Origin: Jiella endophytica
GTDB lineage: Bacteria > Pseudomonadota > Alphaproteobacteria > Rhizobiales > Rhizobiaceae
DNA: 64,000 nt
Assembly: GCF_004519335.1 (NCBI RefSeq)
Contig: NZ_SOZD01000001.1
Location: forward strand, 930,001-994,000
Direction: 5' to 3'
The notes under the pieces were generated by a model that was given only the letters and a program-made list of their open reading frames with translations, was not told the origin of the DNA and ran no database searches. Of the stretch, positions 53,951 to 62,551 are shown in pieces; the first letter of the stretch is position 1; each line of letters begins with the position of its first letter. A program made the position numbers and the translations under genes.

Positions 53951-55126
53951 ATGACGCCGCCCCGGCCGAACCCGCGCCTGATCTCGGTCGCCAATCCGCC
54001 GATTCCCGCTGCCGCCCGCTGGATCGCCGCCTATGACGGGCGGCACGGGCCACCCATCGACTGCAGCCAGGCGGTTCCGAACCACCCGCCGCCCGCCGAC
54101 TTCGCAGCCAAACTCAGCGAGGCCGCGGGAAGCGACGCAGCGGCACGCTACGGCCCGGTGCTCGGCGACGCCGCCCTTCGTTCGGCCTATGCCGGGCATG
54201 TCTCGGGCCACTACGGCGCAAGCGTCGAGCCGGGGCGGATCGCCATCACCGCCGGGTGCAACCAGGCCTTCTTCGCGGCGATGATCGCGGTCGCGGGCGC
54301 CGGCGACGCCGTCGTCCTCCCGACGCCCTGGTACTTCAATCACCAGATGACCCTCGACATGCTCGGCATCGAAAAGCGCGTCTTGCCGACCCGGGCCGAA
54401 ACCGGCTTCCTGCCCGATCCGGACGAATTCGAAGCGGTGATCGACAGCCGCACGCGGGCGCTGGTGGTCGTCAGCCCGAACAATCCGACCGGCGCCGTCT
54501 ATCCGCCCGAACTCCTGAAGGCCCTCTTCTCGATCTGCGTCAGGCGCGGCCTCCATTTCATCCTCGACGAGACCTACCGCGACTATCTGCCGCCCGAAGC
54601 CGGCGCGCCGCATCAGCTGTTTGCCGACCCCCGCGCCGAAACCAACCTCGTCAGCCTCTACTCGTTCTCGAAGGCCTATGCCGTCCCCGGCCACCGGCTC
54701 GGCGCAATGATCGCCGGGGCAGCGATGATCGCCGAAGTCGAGAAGGTGATGGACTGCATGCAGATCTGCGCGCCGCGGCCAATTCAGGCGGCGATGCCCT
54801 GGGCGATCGAGGCGCTCGCCGCGTGGCGAAGCGCCAATGCCGCAGCGATCGCCTCGCGCGCCCGCCTGTTCCGCGAGGCGATCGCCGGCGTTCCCGGCTG
54901 GACGCTGGAGCAGATCGGGGCTTATTTCGCCTATCTGCGACATCCCGACCCGACGAGGCCGGCCGCCCTCGTCGCCGAAGGACTCGCCCGCGACAGCGGT
55001 ATCCTGGCGCTGCCGGGCTCCTTCTTCGGGCCGGACCAGGAGCAGCACCTGCGCGTCGCCTTTGCCAATGTCGGCGAGGCGGAGATCCGCGAGATCGCCC
55101 GGCGCCTGTCGCTGCGCGAGCCATGA
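53951..55126 (+). CDS. Class I/II PLP-dependent aminotransferase
   Basis: This 391-residue fold-type I enzyme has the PLP motif SFSKAYAVPGHRLG carrying the Schiff-base lysine. VVSPNNPTGAVYPPE is the cofactor/carboxylate loop and ILDETYRDYL holds the aspartate for the pyridine nitrogen. Substrate specificity cannot be read. The ATG at 53951 begins the conserved part; a frame opening earlier overlaps the mutase. The ureohydrolase gene starts 41 bases downstream, suggesting shared use of an amino or guanidino compound. Confidence 0.86.
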   Translation: MTPPRPNPRLISVANPPIPAAARWIAAYDGRHGPPIDCSQAVPNHPPPADFAAKLSEAAGSDAAARYGPVLGDAALRSAYAGHVSGHYGASVEPGRIAITAGCNQAFFAAMIAVAGAGDAVVLPTPWYFNHQMTLDMLGIEKRVLPTRAETGFLPDPDEFEAVIDSRTRALVVVSPNNPTGAVYPPELLKALFSICVRRGLHFILDETYRDYLPPEAGAPHQLFADPRAETNLVSLYSFSKAYAVPGHRLGAMIAGAAMIAEVEKVMDCMQICAPRPIQAAMPWAIEALAAWRSANAAAIASRARLFREAIAGVPGWTLEQIGAYFAYLRHPDPTRPAALVAEGLARDSGILALPGSFFGPDQEQHLRVAFANVGEAEIREIARRLSLREP

Positions 55127-55167
55127 TCGCGTTTTGAACCAAACTCTTCCGACGGGTTCTTCAGACA

Positions 55168-56205
55168 ATGGACGACCAAAAACTCGCCGCCCTTCGCCAG
55201 CGCTTTGCCGGCGACAACGAGCGCAAGATCTACGATCCCGGCTTTGCCGCCGTCGCCGACCGGCTGTTCGATCCGAAAGGCACCCGCGTCGCGCCCTATG
55301 CCGGGCTGCCGACGCTGCTCGACGTGCCCTATCGCGCCATCGACTGGAACGCGCCGGACTTCGGCGCGCTCAAGGTGGCGATGATCGGCGTGCCGATGGA
55401 TCTCGGCGTCACCAATCGCAACGGCTCGCGCTTCGGGCCGCGGGCGCTCCGTTCGATCGAACGGGTCGGGCCTTACAATCACGTCCTCAAGACCATGCCG
55501 ACCCACGAGATCGCCGTCGCAGACATCGGCGACGTGCCGTTTCGCTCGCGCTTCGACCTTGCCACCTCGCATGAGGACATCGAACGCACGGCTGCGGCCA
55601 TCGCCGCGGCCGGCGTCATGCCGCTCTTCGTCGGCGGCGACCATTCGATCTCGCTGCCGATCCTGAGGGCCCTCGGCGCCGGACGGCCGGTCGGCATGAT
55701 CCATGTCGACGCCCATTGCGACACGTCGGGGCCTTTCGACGGCTGCAAGTTTCATCACGGCGGGCCGTTCCGCCAGGCGGTTCTCGACGGCGTGCTCGAC
55801 CCCGAACGCACCATCCAGATCGGTATTCGCGGCTCGTCGGAATATCTCTGGGAATTCTCCTATGAGAGCGGCATGACGGTGATCCACGCCGAGGAGATCG
55901 CCGACCTCGGGATCCCGGCAATCGTCCGGAAGGCCAGGGAGATCGTCGGCGACGGACCGACCTATGTCTCCTTTGACATCGACAGCCTCGACCCTGCCTT
56001 CGCGCCCGGCACGGGCACGCCGGAGATCGGCGGCCTCAGCACCCGCGAGGCGCAGGCGCTGCTGCGCGGGCTGGCGGGGATTACGATGGTCGGTGGCGAC
56101 GTCGTCGAGGTCGCGCCGCAATATGACGCGACGACCAATACCGCCCATGCCGGGGCGCAGATGCTGTTCGAGCTTCTGAGCCTGGCGCGGCTGTCACCGG
56201 ATTGA
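55168..56205 (+). CDS. Ureohydrolase (agmatinase/guanidinobutyrase-type)
   Basis: This 345-residue enzyme of the arginase fold has the dimetal ligands His159 (GGDHS), Asp181, His183 and Asp185 (DAHCDT), Asp270 and Asp272 (SFDIDSLDP). An N-terminal extension of about 55 residues and the loop CKFHHGGPFRQAV resemble guanidinobutyrase/agmatinase rather than arginase. It releases urea from a guanidino substrate. No urease or other polyamine gene is in the window. Adjacent aminotransferase suggests a catabolic, rather than polyamine-making, role. Confidence 0.85.
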   Translation: MDDQKLAALRQRFAGDNERKIYDPGFAAVADRLFDPKGTRVAPYAGLPTLLDVPYRAIDWNAPDFGALKVAMIGVPMDLGVTNRNGSRFGPRALRSIERVGPYNHVLKTMPTHEIAVADIGDVPFRSRFDLATSHEDIERTAAAIAAAGVMPLFVGGDHSISLPILRALGAGRPVGMIHVDAHCDTSGPFDGCKFHHGGPFRQAVLDGVLDPERTIQIGIRGSSEYLWEFSYESGMTVIHAEEIADLGIPAIVRKAREIVGDGPTYVSFDIDSLDPAFAPGTGTPEIGGLSTREAQALLRGLAGITMVGGDVVEVAPQYDATTNTAHAGAQMLFELLSLARLSPD

Positions 56206-56221
56206 GAGCTGGGCGCCAGCA

Positions 56222-56243
56222 CTGCCGGAAGTTCTCCCGGCAG
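56222..56243. terminator. Small hairpin between convergent ureohydrolase and ddl genes
   Basis: CTGCCGG (56222-56228) pairs with CCGGCAG (56237-56243). The position between two convergent stops suits a shared terminator, but there is no clear T-run on either side. Confidence 0.35.
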
Positions 56244-56281
56244 GAAGCGTACCCTGCCGCGGCTCGCGCGGGCGAGCGCGG

Positions 56282-57376
56282 TTACGACTGCGGCGGCGCC
56301 CCGAACTCGGCCGCGGCGCGCTTCAGCCCGTGATCGACCAGCCGGTCGATCACCTGCGCATAGGGAATGCCGCTCGCCTCCATCACCTTGGCGTACATGC
56401 TGATGTCGGTGAAGCCGGGAATCGTGTTGAGTTCGTTGACGAAGGGCTGCAGCTCGGCGGTGAGAAAGAAGTCGACCCGCGCCATCGCATCGCAGCCGAG
56501 GGTGAAGAAGGCTCTCGCGGCGAGCTCCTTCATCGTCGCCTCGACCTCGACCGGCAGCTCCGCCGGCACGACCAGCGCCGCCCCGCTTTCGTCGACATAC
56601 TTGGCGTCGTAGCTGTAGAAGCCGTGGCTCTCGGCGGGGACGATCTCGCCCGGCCGCGAGACGAACAGGCTGCCGTCCGGCGCTTCCAGCACAGCGAACT
56701 CGATCTCGCGCCCTTTGACGAAGACTTCCGCAAGGAGCTTGCCGTCATGGCGGAAGCCTTCCTCGATCGCCGCGGCGAAGTCGGCGAGCGCGTTGACCTT
56801 GCTGACCCCGACCGAAGAGCCCTGCCGGGCCGGCTTGACGAAGAACGGCAGGCCAAGATGCTCGGCGAGATCGTCGAAGGCCGGCGCGGCATCGCGCCGG
56901 AGCGTGAGCGAGCCGGCAACCGGAAGGCCGGCATCGCGCAGCAGGCGCTTGGCGATGTCCTTGTCGAGTGCCGTCGCCGAGCCGAGGATGCCGCAACCGG
57001 CGAGCGGCACCATCGCCACCTCGCACAGGCCCTGCGCCGCGCCGTCCTCGCCCGGCAGGCCGTGAAGCACCGGGAAGACGATATCGATCGGCGGCAGCGG
57101 CGCGGCGCTGCCATCGGCGGTCATGCCCAGCGCTGCGCCCCGCCCGCCGGGAACGAGGCAGAGCGTCGTGCCGGTGTCCGGCGTTTCGAGCCGGCCGTCC
57201 TGATAGCAGCTGAGAAGCCAGCGACCGTCACGGGTGACGAAGACCGGCACCGGATCGTATGTCCGAGGGTCGAGCGCCGCCATGACATTGGCGGCCGAGC
57301 GGATCGACACCTCGTGTTCCGCCGAGCGGCCGCCGAACAGCACGGCGATTCGCAAGGGTTTCGTCGCAGCTGTCAT
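56282..57376 (-). CDS. ddl: D-alanine--D-alanine ligase
   Basis: This 364-residue ATP-grasp enzyme joins two D-alanines for peptidoglycan. It has AVLFGGRSAEHEVSIRSA at the N-terminus, PVLHGLPGEDGAAQG, the ATP-grasp lysine in FVKPARQGSSVGVSKV, and FVNELNTIPGFTDISMYAKV at the C-terminus. The length matches the DdlA form; the usual alphaproteobacterial copy in the division cluster is shorter (about 305), so this may be a second gene. GGAGG is 7 bases before the ATG. Confidence 0.93.
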   Translation of the reverse strand: MTAATKPLRIAVLFGGRSAEHEVSIRSAANVMAALDPRTYDPVPVFVTRDGRWLLSCYQDGRLETPDTGTTLCLVPGGRGAALGMTADGSAAPLPPIDIVFPVLHGLPGEDGAAQGLCEVAMVPLAGCGILGSATALDKDIAKRLLRDAGLPVAGSLTLRRDAAPAFDDLAEHLGLPFFVKPARQGSSVGVSKVNALADFAAAIEEGFRHDGKLLAEVFVKGREIEFAVLEAPDGSLFVSRPGEIVPAESHGFYSYDAKYVDESGAALVVPAELPVEVEATMKELAARAFFTLGCDAMARVDFFLTAELQPFVNELNTIPGFTDISMYAKVMEASGIPYAQVIDRLVDHGLKRAAAEFGAPPQS

Positions 57377-57452
57377 CGCAGCCTCCTCGGGGTGGGTCCG
57401 GTTGGCGATGGCGCGACCTTATCGGCTCATGCCCTCGAGCGCGAGCGCGGCC

Positions 57453-58712
57453 TCACAGCGGCTGGTCGTCCTTGGTCCCCCGGCCGAGGCCCTCGCGCAC
57501 CATCGGCGCCGCCGCGATTTCCGGCAGCGGCTCCGGCTCGGCGAGATGGGGGTGACTGCGATAGACAAGATAGGACGAGATCGCCACCAGCCCGAGGCCG
57601 GGAATGACGATCTGGGTCGCAAGGACCGGCTCGCCGATCAGCGCACAGATGGCGCCGCCGAGGAGGCCCGACCCCATCTGGATGAAGCCCATCATCGCCG
57701 CCGCCGCGCCCGCCATATGCGGGAACGGCGCGAGCGAGGCGGTGGTCATTGCCGGCATGACGAGGGCGATGCCGAAGGCATAGAAGGCGACCGGCGCCAT
57801 GACCGAGACATAGCTGATCGGCAACAGCCAGATCGAGAACACCATCGCCACCGCGCCGATGCCGATCAGGACGAGGCCCATCGGAACCAGCCGGTAGGCG
57901 CCGAATCGCACCATCAGGAACCGGGCGGCGACGGAGCCGGAAAAGAAACTACCGGACTGGGCCAGCATGCCGATGCCGTACTGGGTCGGCGTCAGATGGG
58001 CGACGTCGATGAGAACGAAGGGCAGCACCGTCGCGAGGGTGTAGAGCGCGCCGACGGACCCGGCGACGGTCAGGCTGGTCGACAGGAAGTGCAGGTTGGT
58101 CGCAAGTTCCCGATAGGCCGCGAGAATCACCTTCGGCTGGATGCGCGTCGGGTCAGGGACGATCGTCTCGCGCATGAAGCCGACGGTCACGCCGATCACC
58201 GCAAGGCCGAAGCCCGCCATCAGGAAGAACAGCGAGTGCCAGCCGGCGACATCGAGCATCAGGCCGCCGATGGTCGGCGAAACTGCCGGGCCGATGGCGA
58301 GGATGATGCCGATCGTGTTCATGATCCGCGACGAGGTCTCGCCGGTGAACTGGTCGCGGACGATCGCCCGCGCCGTCGCGACGCCGACCGAGGCGCCGAT
58401 TCCCTGCAACAGCCGGGCGGCGATGAGGATCTCGATGGTCGGGGCGAGCACCGCCAGCATGGCGCCGGCAAGATAGATCACCATAAAGGCGATCGTGGTG
58501 ATCTTCCGGCCGAAGGCGTCGGAAAGCGGACCGCAGACGAGCTGGGTGAAGGCGAAACCCGCGAAATAGACGGCGAGCGACAGCTTCACCAGGGATTCCG
58601 ACGTCGCGAAAGAGGCAACGAGGGTCGGCATGGCGGGGGTGTAGAGTGCCAAGGAGATTGGACCGATGGCGACGAGACAGCCACCGATGACGCTCGTCCT
58701 CCCCTCGGACAT
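57453..58712 (-). CDS. Bcr/CflA-type multidrug MFS transporter
   Basis: This 419-residue protein has 12 predicted membrane helices. ALYTPAMPTLVASF in helix 1 is the drug-antiporter family opening, and GPLSDAFGRKITT is the conserved loop between helices 2 and 3. ARAIVRDQF is also typical of the Bcr group. It likely exports drugs or small peptides using the proton gradient. An ATG at 58712 is used; a GTG at 58778 would add a 22-residue polar tail. It follows the MarR gene on the same strand. Confidence 0.86.
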   Translation of the reverse strand: MSEGRTSVIGGCLVAIGPISLALYTPAMPTLVASFATSESLVKLSLAVYFAGFAFTQLVCGPLSDAFGRKITTIAFMVIYLAGAMLAVLAPTIEILIAARLLQGIGASVGVATARAIVRDQFTGETSSRIMNTIGIILAIGPAVSPTIGGLMLDVAGWHSLFFLMAGFGLAVIGVTVGFMRETIVPDPTRIQPKVILAAYRELATNLHFLSTSLTVAGSVGALYTLATVLPFVLIDVAHLTPTQYGIGMLAQSGSFFSGSVAARFLMVRFGAYRLVPMGLVLIGIGAVAMVFSIWLLPISYVSVMAPVAFYAFGIALVMPAMTTASLAPFPHMAGAAAAMMGFIQMGSGLLGGAICALIGEPVLATQIVIPGLGLVAISSYLVYRSHPHLAEPEPLPEIAAAPMVREGLGRGTKDDQPL

Positions 58713-58892
58713 GCGGCGATCGTTCGAATTGGACGAAGTCAAGAAGGACAATCCGTTACGCGAGGCAGACTTGATCACCCTTGCTTACAAACTTCCGCGA
58801 GCCTCGCATAGCGCGGCGCATCGCTCCGCTTTGCCTGTCCGGTCAGAAGCCGCCGACTGGAGGCCACCAGTCGAGGTTGGCCTGCCGACCGC

Positions 58893-59411
58893 TCAGGCGG
58901 TCCGGTAGACCCCCTCGCCGTTGCGGGCCGCGCGGGACGCCGGAATGACCGTGTCCTCGCCGACGATCTGCGGATCGGAGGTGAGATTCTGGCGGATCCG
59001 GATCAGCATTTCCTGAACGCTCTCGCGCTCTTCCTCGCTGAAGCCGCTGACGAGCCGGTCATACATCACCTCGCCGACCGGCCGGATCTCTTCGAACACC
59101 GCGGATGCCGTGTCAGTGGTGGTGACGACCTTGGCGCGGCGATCGTTCTTGTCGACCTTGCGCTCGACGAGGCCGCGGCTCTCGAGTCTGTCGAGATAGG
59201 CGGACATGGTCATCGGCTCGACACCCATGCGTTCGGCGAGAACGGCCTGCCGGGATCCCTCGAAGCGCCAGACATAGACAAGAGCGCGGATTTCACCCGG
59301 CGTCAGGGACAGCCCGGCCTCGACCACGGCCCGTTCGAATCCCTGACGGAATAGACGGGCAATGTCCACGAGAAGGAAGCCGAGCGCGTTGCTGGAAATG
59401 GGCTGGGGCAT
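58893..59411 (-). CDS. MarR-family transcriptional regulator
   Basis: This 172-residue winged-helix repressor has the recognition helix region LAERMGVEPMTMSAYLDRLE and wing RGLVERKVDKNDRRAKVV. It is MarR-like in size. The ATG at 59411 follows GAAGGTC at good spacing. The gene lies just upstream of the Bcr/CflA exporter on the same strand (180-base gap), and repeats in its divergent upstream region (59470-59510) may be its operator. Control of the exporter is likely but not shown. Confidence 0.85.
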   Translation of the reverse strand: MPQPISSNALGFLLVDIARLFRQGFERAVVEAGLSLTPGEIRALVYVWRFEGSRQAVLAERMGVEPMTMSAYLDRLESRGLVERKVDKNDRRAKVVTTTDTASAVFEEIRPVGEVMYDRLVSGFSEEERESVQEMLIRIRQNLTSDPQIVGEDTVIPASRAARNGEGVYRTA

Positions 59412-59469
59412 TTCGTGACCTTCAGTCTTTGCTCGAATTGGGACGTTGCGTCTACGTGTTGTTCCCCAT

Positions 59470-59510
59470 CCGGGAGAACACTCATTGGTCATACACCGGG
59501 AGCATTCTCC
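59470..59510. promoter_or_regulatory. Putative MarR operator repeats
   Basis: CCGGGAG occurs at 59470-59476 and 59496-59502, and GGAGAA (59473-59478) is mirrored by TTCTCC (59505-59510). The cluster lies 59-100 bases ahead of the MarR ATG, where an autoregulatory site is expected. Confidence 0.4.
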
Positions 59511-59568
59511 TTGCATAATTCTTAGGCCGGTTCAGACGCCTATTGCGTCGTTATGACACACGATATCC

Positions 59569-59638
59569 AAGGAGACGAAAGATGATCTTGCTGGGCAGCT
59601 TTTATCGAGGACTGTCCGGCGCGCCGGTGGACGCGTAG
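59569..59638 (+). other. Perfect ribosome site with an 18-codon ORF (remnant or leader peptide)
   Basis: AAGGAG at 59569-59574 is 7 bases before ATG at 59582. The frame reads MILLGSFYRGLSGAPVDA and stops at 59636-59638. It faces the MarR gene, the place where a MarR-controlled target gene would start. It could be a leader peptide, a microprotein, or the 5' end of a decayed gene. Confidence 0.4.
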
Positions 59639-60101
59639 TACCGTAGCCGATGCTCAAGCAAAAAGCAGCCACCCCGTTTGAGGGTACTGGAAGCCGCAGA
59701 GCAATCCTTGCAAAAAAGGATGATCGTCGGGCGTCACTATTTTCAATGCCGGCTATGAACGATGAAAATCTTATCGCGCCTAACGAGCACTGATAACTGG
59801 CATACAAAAAGCCAAGTATCGCAAGGGTGCGCAAATTTGATAAACATGGGTGAATGTCATTGAAGATGCTTATGAATCGGAAACGGTCTAAGTTCGGCGC
59901 CAATGAGCTCAGGCGATCGACACACGCCGTGCAGTTGAGGGGTCCGGCCACGGATGCCGACGACCCCGGCGACCTTGCGCGGTCTTTTCGCCGCGGCTGA
60001 ACTGCTGCTTCCCACGTCTGAAGGACGCTCGGGATATGGTCGTCGCTTCAGACTTCAAGCGAAGCGCGGGCATGTCACGCGCCCCCTGCCCCCAGACGGC
60101 A

Positions 60102-60138
60102 ATCGGCCCGAAAACCGTGATCCGGTTTCCGGGCCGAT
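60102..60138. terminator. Long hairpin downstream of glcB
   Basis: ATCGGCCCGAAAACCG pairs with CGGTTTCCGGGCCGAT over TGATC: 16 pairs with one mismatch. It lies 61 bases after the glcB stop on the minus strand. No U-run follows on that strand, so it may act as a stability stem or weak terminator. Confidence 0.55.
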
Positions 60139-60198
60139 GTTTCGATGCTTCACCGCCTAGATTGGACGCCGCGATGTGCGGCGATGCCGGATCGGCGC

Positions 60199-62370
60199 TC
60201 AGCCGGCCCGCTCGGCCTTCTTCTCCAGGCGGCGGCGATGCAGGACCGGCTCGGTGTAGCCCGAGGGCTGCTCGCGGCCGAGGAACACCAGGTCGCAGGC
60301 CGCCTTGAAGGCGATCGACTCGTCGAATCGGCCGGCCATCTTTTCGTAGTTCGGATCGCCGGCATTCTGCCCGTCAACCTTGGCGGCCATCTCCTTCATC
60401 GCTTCCATCACCTCGTCCTTCGAGACGACGCCGTGATGCAGCCAGTTGGCAAGATGCTGCGAGGAGATGCGGCAGGTGGCGCGGTCTTCCATCAGCCCGA
60501 CATCGTTGATGTCCGGCACGGTGGAACAGCCGATGCCCTGGTCGATCCAGCGCACGACGTAGCCGAGGATGCCCTGCGCGTTGTTGCGGATCTCCGCCTT
60601 GATCTGCTCCTCCGGCCAGTTGGCCCGGTTGGCGAGCGGGATCGTCAAGATATCGGCGAGCAGCGCCCGGCGGCCCTTGGCGGCGATCGATTCCTGCCAG
60701 GCGAGAACGTCGACCCGGTGGTAGTGGGTGGCATGCAGCGTCGCCGCCGTCGGGCTCGGTACCCAGGCGGTGTTGGCGCCCGCCTGCGGATGGCCGACCT
60801 TCTGGGCCAGCATGTCGTGCATCTTGGCCGGCGCCGCCCACATGCCCTTGCCGATCTGCGCCTTGCCGCGGAACCCGCAGGCAAGACCGACATCGACGTT
60901 CCAGTCCTCGTAGGCGTTGATCCAGGTGCGGTCCTTCATCACCGTCTTGCGGACGATCGGGCCGGCTTCCATCGAGGTATGGATCTCGTCGCCGGTGCGG
61001 TCGAGGAAGCCGGTATTGATGAAGAACACCCGCTGCCTGGCGGCACGGATGCATTCCTTGAGGTTCACCGTGGTGCGGCGCTCCTCGTCCATGATGCCCA
61101 TCTTGAGGGTGTTGCGGTCGAGGCCGAGCGCATCTTCCACACGGCTGAAAATCTCGCTCGAGAAGGCGACCTCCTCCGGCCCGTGCATCTTCGGCTTGAC
61201 GATGTAGACCGAACGGGCGCGGGAATTGCGCATGCCGCCGGTCTTCTTCAGATCGTGGATGGCGATCATCGCGGTGATCATCGCGTCCATGATGCCTTCC
61301 GGGGCATCGCTGCCGTCGGAGAGCTGGATCGCCGGATTGGTCATCAGGTGGCCGACATTGCGCACCAACAGCAGCGAGCGGCCCGGCAGGGTGAAGGAGC
61401 CGCCGTCGGGCCCTTGATATTCGCGGTCGGGATTGAGCCGGCGGGTGATCGTTTCGCCGCCCTTCGTGAAGGTGTCGGACAGGTCGCCCTTCATCAGGCC
61501 GAGCCAGTTGCGGTAGACGGCGGTCTTGTCCTCGGCATCGACCGCGGCGATCGAATCCTCGCAGTCGCAGATCGTCGTCACCGCCGATTCCATCAGGACG
61601 TCGGCGACGTGGGAGCGGTCGTTCTTGCCGATCCGATGGGCCGCATCGACCGACATCTCGACATGCAGGCCATTGTGCTTGAACAGCACCGCCGAAGGCG
61701 ATTCCGCCTCGCCGCGATAGCCGGCAAAGGCGAGCGGGTTCTTCAGCCGCGCCTTCTTGCCGTCGCCATAGGCGGCGACCAGCGTGCCGCCGTCGACCGA
61801 ATAGGCCTCGACGTCGATGTGGGAGATCCGGTCGAGCGGCGCGACGCCGTCGAGGAAGCTCTTCGCCCAGGAGACCACCCGCGCGCCGCGCGCTCGGTCG
61901 TAGCCCGACCCCTCCGGTGCGTCGCCCATGGCGTCGGTGCCGTAGAGCGCGTCGTAGAGCGAACCCCAGCGGGCATTGGCGGCGTTCAGCGTGTAGCGCG
62001 CGTTCATCAGCGGCACGACCAGCTGCGGCCCCGGCACCAGCGAGATCTCGGGGTCGACATTCTCGGTCTCGATGCGGAAGTCCGGGCCCTCCGGGGTGAG
62101 ATAGCCGATCTCGCGCAGGAAGGCCTGGTATTCCTTCATGTCGATGGTCTTGCCGCGGTGCCCGCGATGCCATTCGTCGATGGTCGACTGCAGCCGGTCG
62201 CGCTCGGCGAGCAAAGCGCGGTTCTGCGGCGCCAGCTGATTGAGGATCTCCGAGAAGGCCGACCAGAAGGCTTCCGGTTCGACGCCTGTCCCCGGCAGGG
62301 CTTCGGTATCGACGAAACGCTTCAGCTCGTCCGCGACCTTCAGGCCGTCAACCGCAATCATCTCTGGCAT
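60199..62370 (-). CDS. glcB: Malate synthase G
   Basis: This 723-residue monomeric malate synthase condenses glyoxylate with acetyl-CoA. The length matches isoform G (E. coli 723). Conserved segments include [14 protein letters not shown] (metal site acids), [18 protein letters not shown] and [18 protein letters not shown]. The ATG at 62370 is placed because GGAGG is 5 bases away; the frame extends to a TTG at 62382. It handles glyoxylate from glycolate or other C2 compounds. No isocitrate lyase or glc oxidase genes are in view. Confidence 0.94.
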   Translation of the reverse strand: MPEMIAVDGLKVADELKRFVDTEALPGTGVEPEAFWSAFSEILNQLAPQNRALLAERDRLQSTIDEWHRGHRGKTIDMKEYQAFLREIGYLTPEGPDFRIETENVDPEISLVPGPQLVVPLMNARYTLNAANARWGSLYDALYGTDAMGDAPEGSGYDRARGARVVSWAKSFLDGVAPLDRISHIDVEAYSVDGGTLVAAYGDGKKARLKNPLAFAGYRGEAESPSAVLFKHNGLHVEMSVDAAHRIGKNDRSHVADVLMESAVTTICDCEDSIAAVDAEDKTAVYRNWLGLMKGDLSDTFTKGGETITRRLNPDREYQGPDGGSFTLPGRSLLLVRNVGHLMTNPAIQLSDGSDAPEGIMDAMITAMIAIHDLKKTGGMRNSRARSVYIVKPKMHGPEEVAFSSEIFSRVEDALGLDRNTLKMGIMDEERRTTVNLKECIRAARQRVFFINTGFLDRTGDEIHTSMEAGPIVRKTVMKDRTWINAYEDWNVDVGLACGFRGKAQIGKGMWAAPAKMHDMLAQKVGHPQAGANTAWVPSPTAATLHATHYHRVDVLAWQESIAAKGRRALLADILTIPLANRANWPEEQIKAEIRNNAQGILGYVVRWIDQGIGCSTVPDINDVGLMEDRATCRISSQHLANWLHHGVVSKDEVMEAMKEMAAKVDGQNAGDPNYEKMAGRFDESIAFKAACDLVFLGREQPSGYTEPVLHRRRLEKKAERAG

Positions 62371-62551
62371 GCATTCCTCCAACGGTGCTTTCCTCGGAAA
62401 TCGACCATAGGGGAGCCGAAGTCAATCGCGGGCAAGGCTTACGGCCGCGCGCGGCGGCCGGCCTTGCGTCCTGCGCCAGCCTGTGGCGAAGTTCGGTCAA
62501 CCTGCCGGTGCCGGCCCGTTCCGGGCGGCGCCAGACAACGGATCCTTCGGC

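Larger units (their letters stand above)
59412..60198. other. 787-base AT-richer gap with no complete gene
   Basis: From about 59640 to 59900 the sequence is clearly poorer in G+C than its neighbours, with runs such as CAAAAAGG. A minus-strand frame (59532-59951) does not resemble a protein. Contents: repeats near the MarR gene, a ribosome site with an 18-codon ORF, and a large hairpin near glcB (all listed separately). It may be the remains of a lost gene or host a small RNA. Confidence 0.55.

Noticed and set aside
59532-59951. Minus-strand 139-codon ORF in the AT-richer gap
   Set aside because: No ribosome site, no family resemblance and an odd composition; treated as a chance frame.
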